DNA of 5,703 nucleotides, from contig CANRME010000078.1 in assembly GCA_947631655.1 (NCBI GenBank), forward strand, positions 1 through 5,703. The letters run 5' to 3'. The notes beneath the pieces were generated by a model. The model was not told where the DNA came from, searched no databases, and saw nothing but the letters and a program-made list of their open reading frames with translations. Positions 4,634-5,703 of the stretch are shown in pieces (within the stretch, counting starts at the first letter, position 1; every line of letters starts with the position of its first letter). The DNA is from an uncultured Bacilli bacterium. Lineage in GTDB: Bacteria; Bacillota_I; Bacilli_A; RF39; UBA660. Made by a program: the position numbers and the translations under genes.

Positions 4634-5155
4634 ATGTTAAACGTAGTTTTATTTGAACCAGAGATACCAGGAAATACGGGAAATATTATGCGGACTTGTG
4701 TGGCAACGCATACCAAGTTACATTTGATTAAACCTTTGGGTTTTAGTTTAGATGAAGCATCTATAAAACGGAGTGGAGTTAATTATATTGATAAATGTGA
4801 ATATGAAGTTTATGAAAATATTGATGATTTCTTTTCAAAGAACAATGGTGAATATTACTTTTTTACAAGATATGGACATAAACCACATTCGGATTTTGAT
4901 TTTAGCAATAAAGATGCCAATATCTATTTGTTTTTTGGGAAAGAGAGTACGGGGATTCCGAGGAGTATTTTAAAACCTTATATTGAGAGATGTGCAAGAA
5001 TTCCCATGACCGATAATGTTAGAGCGCTTAATCTTTCTAATAGTGTAGCGATATGTTTATATGAGGCGTTACGTCAACAAGATTATTTAGATTTGTTGCG
5101 GGATGAACCACATAAGAGTAAAACATTTATTGAGGAGTATGAAGATGAGATGTGA
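4634..5155 (+). CDS. trmL: tRNA (cytidine(34)-2'-O)-methyltransferase TrmL (SPOUT family)
   Basis: This 173-residue cytosolic enzyme methylates the 2'-OH of the wobble nucleotide (C34 or cmnm5U34) of tRNA-Leu isoacceptors, using S-adenosylmethionine. It shows the SPOUT/trefoil-knot marks of TrmL (YibK/CspR): PEIPGNTGNIMRTC (9-22), LHLIKPLGF (29-37), the SAM-site motif FFGKESTGIP (100-109), and RIPM...NVRALNLSNSVAI (122-140). The length is normal for the family (about 155-170), with a short acidic tail. ATG 4634 has AGGAGG only four bases upstream, a slightly short spacing. It opens a tight cluster, since its last 11 bases overlap the zinc-ribbon gene. The upstream terminator suggests it has partly separate or attenuated expression; I did not find a clear promoter in the 24 bases between. 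It ends with TGA, so TGA is a stop in this organism. Confidence 0.95.
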   Translation: MLNVVLFEPEIPGNTGNIMRTCVATHTKLHLIKPLGFSLDEASIKRSGVNYIDKCEYEVYENIDDFFSKNNGEYYFFTRYGHKPHSDFDFSNKDANIYLFFGKESTGIPRSILKPYIERCARIPMTDNVRALNLSNSVAICLYEALRQQDYLDLLRDEPHKSKTFIEEYEDEM

Positions 5156-5423
5156 GTTTTGTGGACATGCTCTAGGTACGCATGATGCGTACTGTCCTAA
5201 TTGCGGTAGGTTAATTAGTAAAGACCAAATGGCAGAACGTAAAAAAATGAATGGGGCATTAAATCCGTATGCAAAAAGATTAAGTGAATTAAATAAGAAT
5301 AGTAATAGGTATAAAAAAGATGAGGAGGATTATACTAGTAATAAGAAAAATGCAGCATATATTTTGGTAGTTATATTACTAGTAATTGTGTTAATTGCCG
5401 TATTAAAATATGCTTTGGGATAG
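5145..5423 (+). CDS. Small zinc-ribbon protein with C-terminal membrane anchor
   Basis: This is a 92-residue protein of unknown function. The N-terminus is a zinc ribbon with four cysteines (C3, C6, C17, C20: CEFC...CPNC) that should bind one zinc. A charged, probably disordered middle (22-68) follows, then one hydrophobic helix (69-90, AAYILVVILLVIVLIAVLKY) that ends the protein, so the zinc ribbon stays in the cytosol. ATG 5145 is chosen because GAGGAG (5132-5137) lies seven bases upstream and the Cys motif begins at once; a longer frame from 5103 has no such site. It overlaps trmL by 11 bases, so translation is probably coupled. Such zinc_ribbon_2-type membrane proteins are common in Firmicutes, but their partner is usually not known. 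Confidence 0.82.
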   Translation: MRCEFCGHALGTHDAYCPNCGRLISKDQMAERKKMNGALNPYAKRLSELNKNSNRYKKDEEDYTSNKKNAAYILVVILLVIVLIAVLKYALG

Positions 5424-5434
5424 AGGTAATTATT

Positions 5435-5703
5435 ATGGCACTAATCTGTCTTAAAATTTTCTTTGCTCGTCTTATGGATGTTTCTTTAGGAACAATAAGA
5501 ACAATTATCTTGGTTAAAGGTAAATCCTTTATTTCGATGATAATTGCTTTTTTTGAGGTTTTAATTTGGTATTATGCCGCAAGGGAAGCTTTAACGACCG
5601 AGATTGATAATTTTTTAATTCCGTGTTTTTATTCTTTAGGTTATGCGACCGGTACTTACCTTGGGTCAATACTTAGTAAATATATTGTAAAGGGAACTGT
5701 AAA
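5435..5703 (+). CDS. UPF0316/DUF5698 family membrane protein, N-terminal part (cut by right edge)
   Basis: The frame is open from ATG 5435 (AGAGGT seven bases upstream) to the window edge, 89 full codons. The segment ARLMDVSLGTIRTIILVKGKSFISMIIAFFEVLIWYYAAREAL is close to what I remember of UPF0316 proteins, which have the DUF5698 membrane domain followed by a cytosolic DUF2179 domain; only the first is visible here. NFLIPCFYSLGYATGTYLGSIL continues the same domain (the Y/F-A-x-G-x-x-x-G pattern). About three membrane helices are present. DUF2179 resembles domains of membrane and transport proteins, but no function is established for the family. Only 11 bases separate it from the zinc-ribbon gene, so it belongs to the same unit. 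Confidence 0.85.
   Translation, partial: MALICLKIFFARLMDVSLGTIRTIILVKGKSFISMIIAFFEVLIWYYAAREALTTEIDNFLIPCFYSLGYATGTYLGSILSKYIVKGTV

Noticed and set aside
4773..4973. Plus-strand frame of 66 codons inside trmL
   Set aside because: It is a shifted frame of trmL, whose motifs are continuous in the other frame.
1..5703. CRISPR arrays, tRNA or rRNA genes
   Set aside because: No regularly spaced repeats and no tRNA/rRNA signature sequences were seen on either strand.

Overview
The window is AT-rich and has the look of a low-GC, endospore-forming Firmicute (Bacilli/Erysipelotrichia-type or a related gut lineage). The evidence is strong AGGAGG ribosome binding sites, spore-coat genes (cotJB, a cotJC fragment), and chromosomal housekeeping genes with TGA used as a stop (trmL), so the code is standard. 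It holds the right end of an integrated phage (about 1-2770) followed by host chromosome (about 2770-5703).

Phage part. At the left edge is the 3' end of an IS1182-family transposase (1-380) and the rest of its IS end. Next comes a phage surface protein with a C-terminal DUF6273/C-type-lectin-like domain (575-1354; it probably begins at ATG 510, but with a one-base frameshift right after the start and an 11-G run in the Shine-Dalgarno position). The last 30 or so codons of this gene look like the variable region of a diversity-generating retroelement (DGR). A lysis cassette follows: a small holin (1406-1609), a 33-residue very acidic peptide (1639-1740), and an NlpC/P60 endolysin with two CW_7 (Cpl-7) wall-binding repeats (1740-2699). 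A rho-independent terminator at 2703-2742 closes the unit.

Junction. Directly after the terminator, on the opposite strand, is a cotJC (manganese-catalase-type spore coat protein) that stops at residue 68, inside its metal-binding motif (EELTQ-stop where the family has EELAHLEM). The simplest reading is that the phage is integrated in cotJC and that this is one attachment-site half. This resembles the sigK and spsM intervening elements, which are excised during sporulation.

Host part. On the minus strand cotJB precedes the cotJC fragment, and upstream of cotJB lies a small PF06541-type membrane protein gene. On the plus strand, starting from a good extended -10 promoter (4002-4030), are a membrane-anchored thioredoxin-like protein without a CxxC motif, an intergenic terminator, then a tight cluster of trmL (tRNA wobble 2'-O-methyltransferase), a zinc-ribbon tail-anchored membrane protein and the start of a UPF0316/DUF5698 membrane protein that runs off the right edge.

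The two observations most worth following are the DGR-like variable region and the spore-gene phage junction. All family calls are from recognition of sequence motifs; no database search was run.
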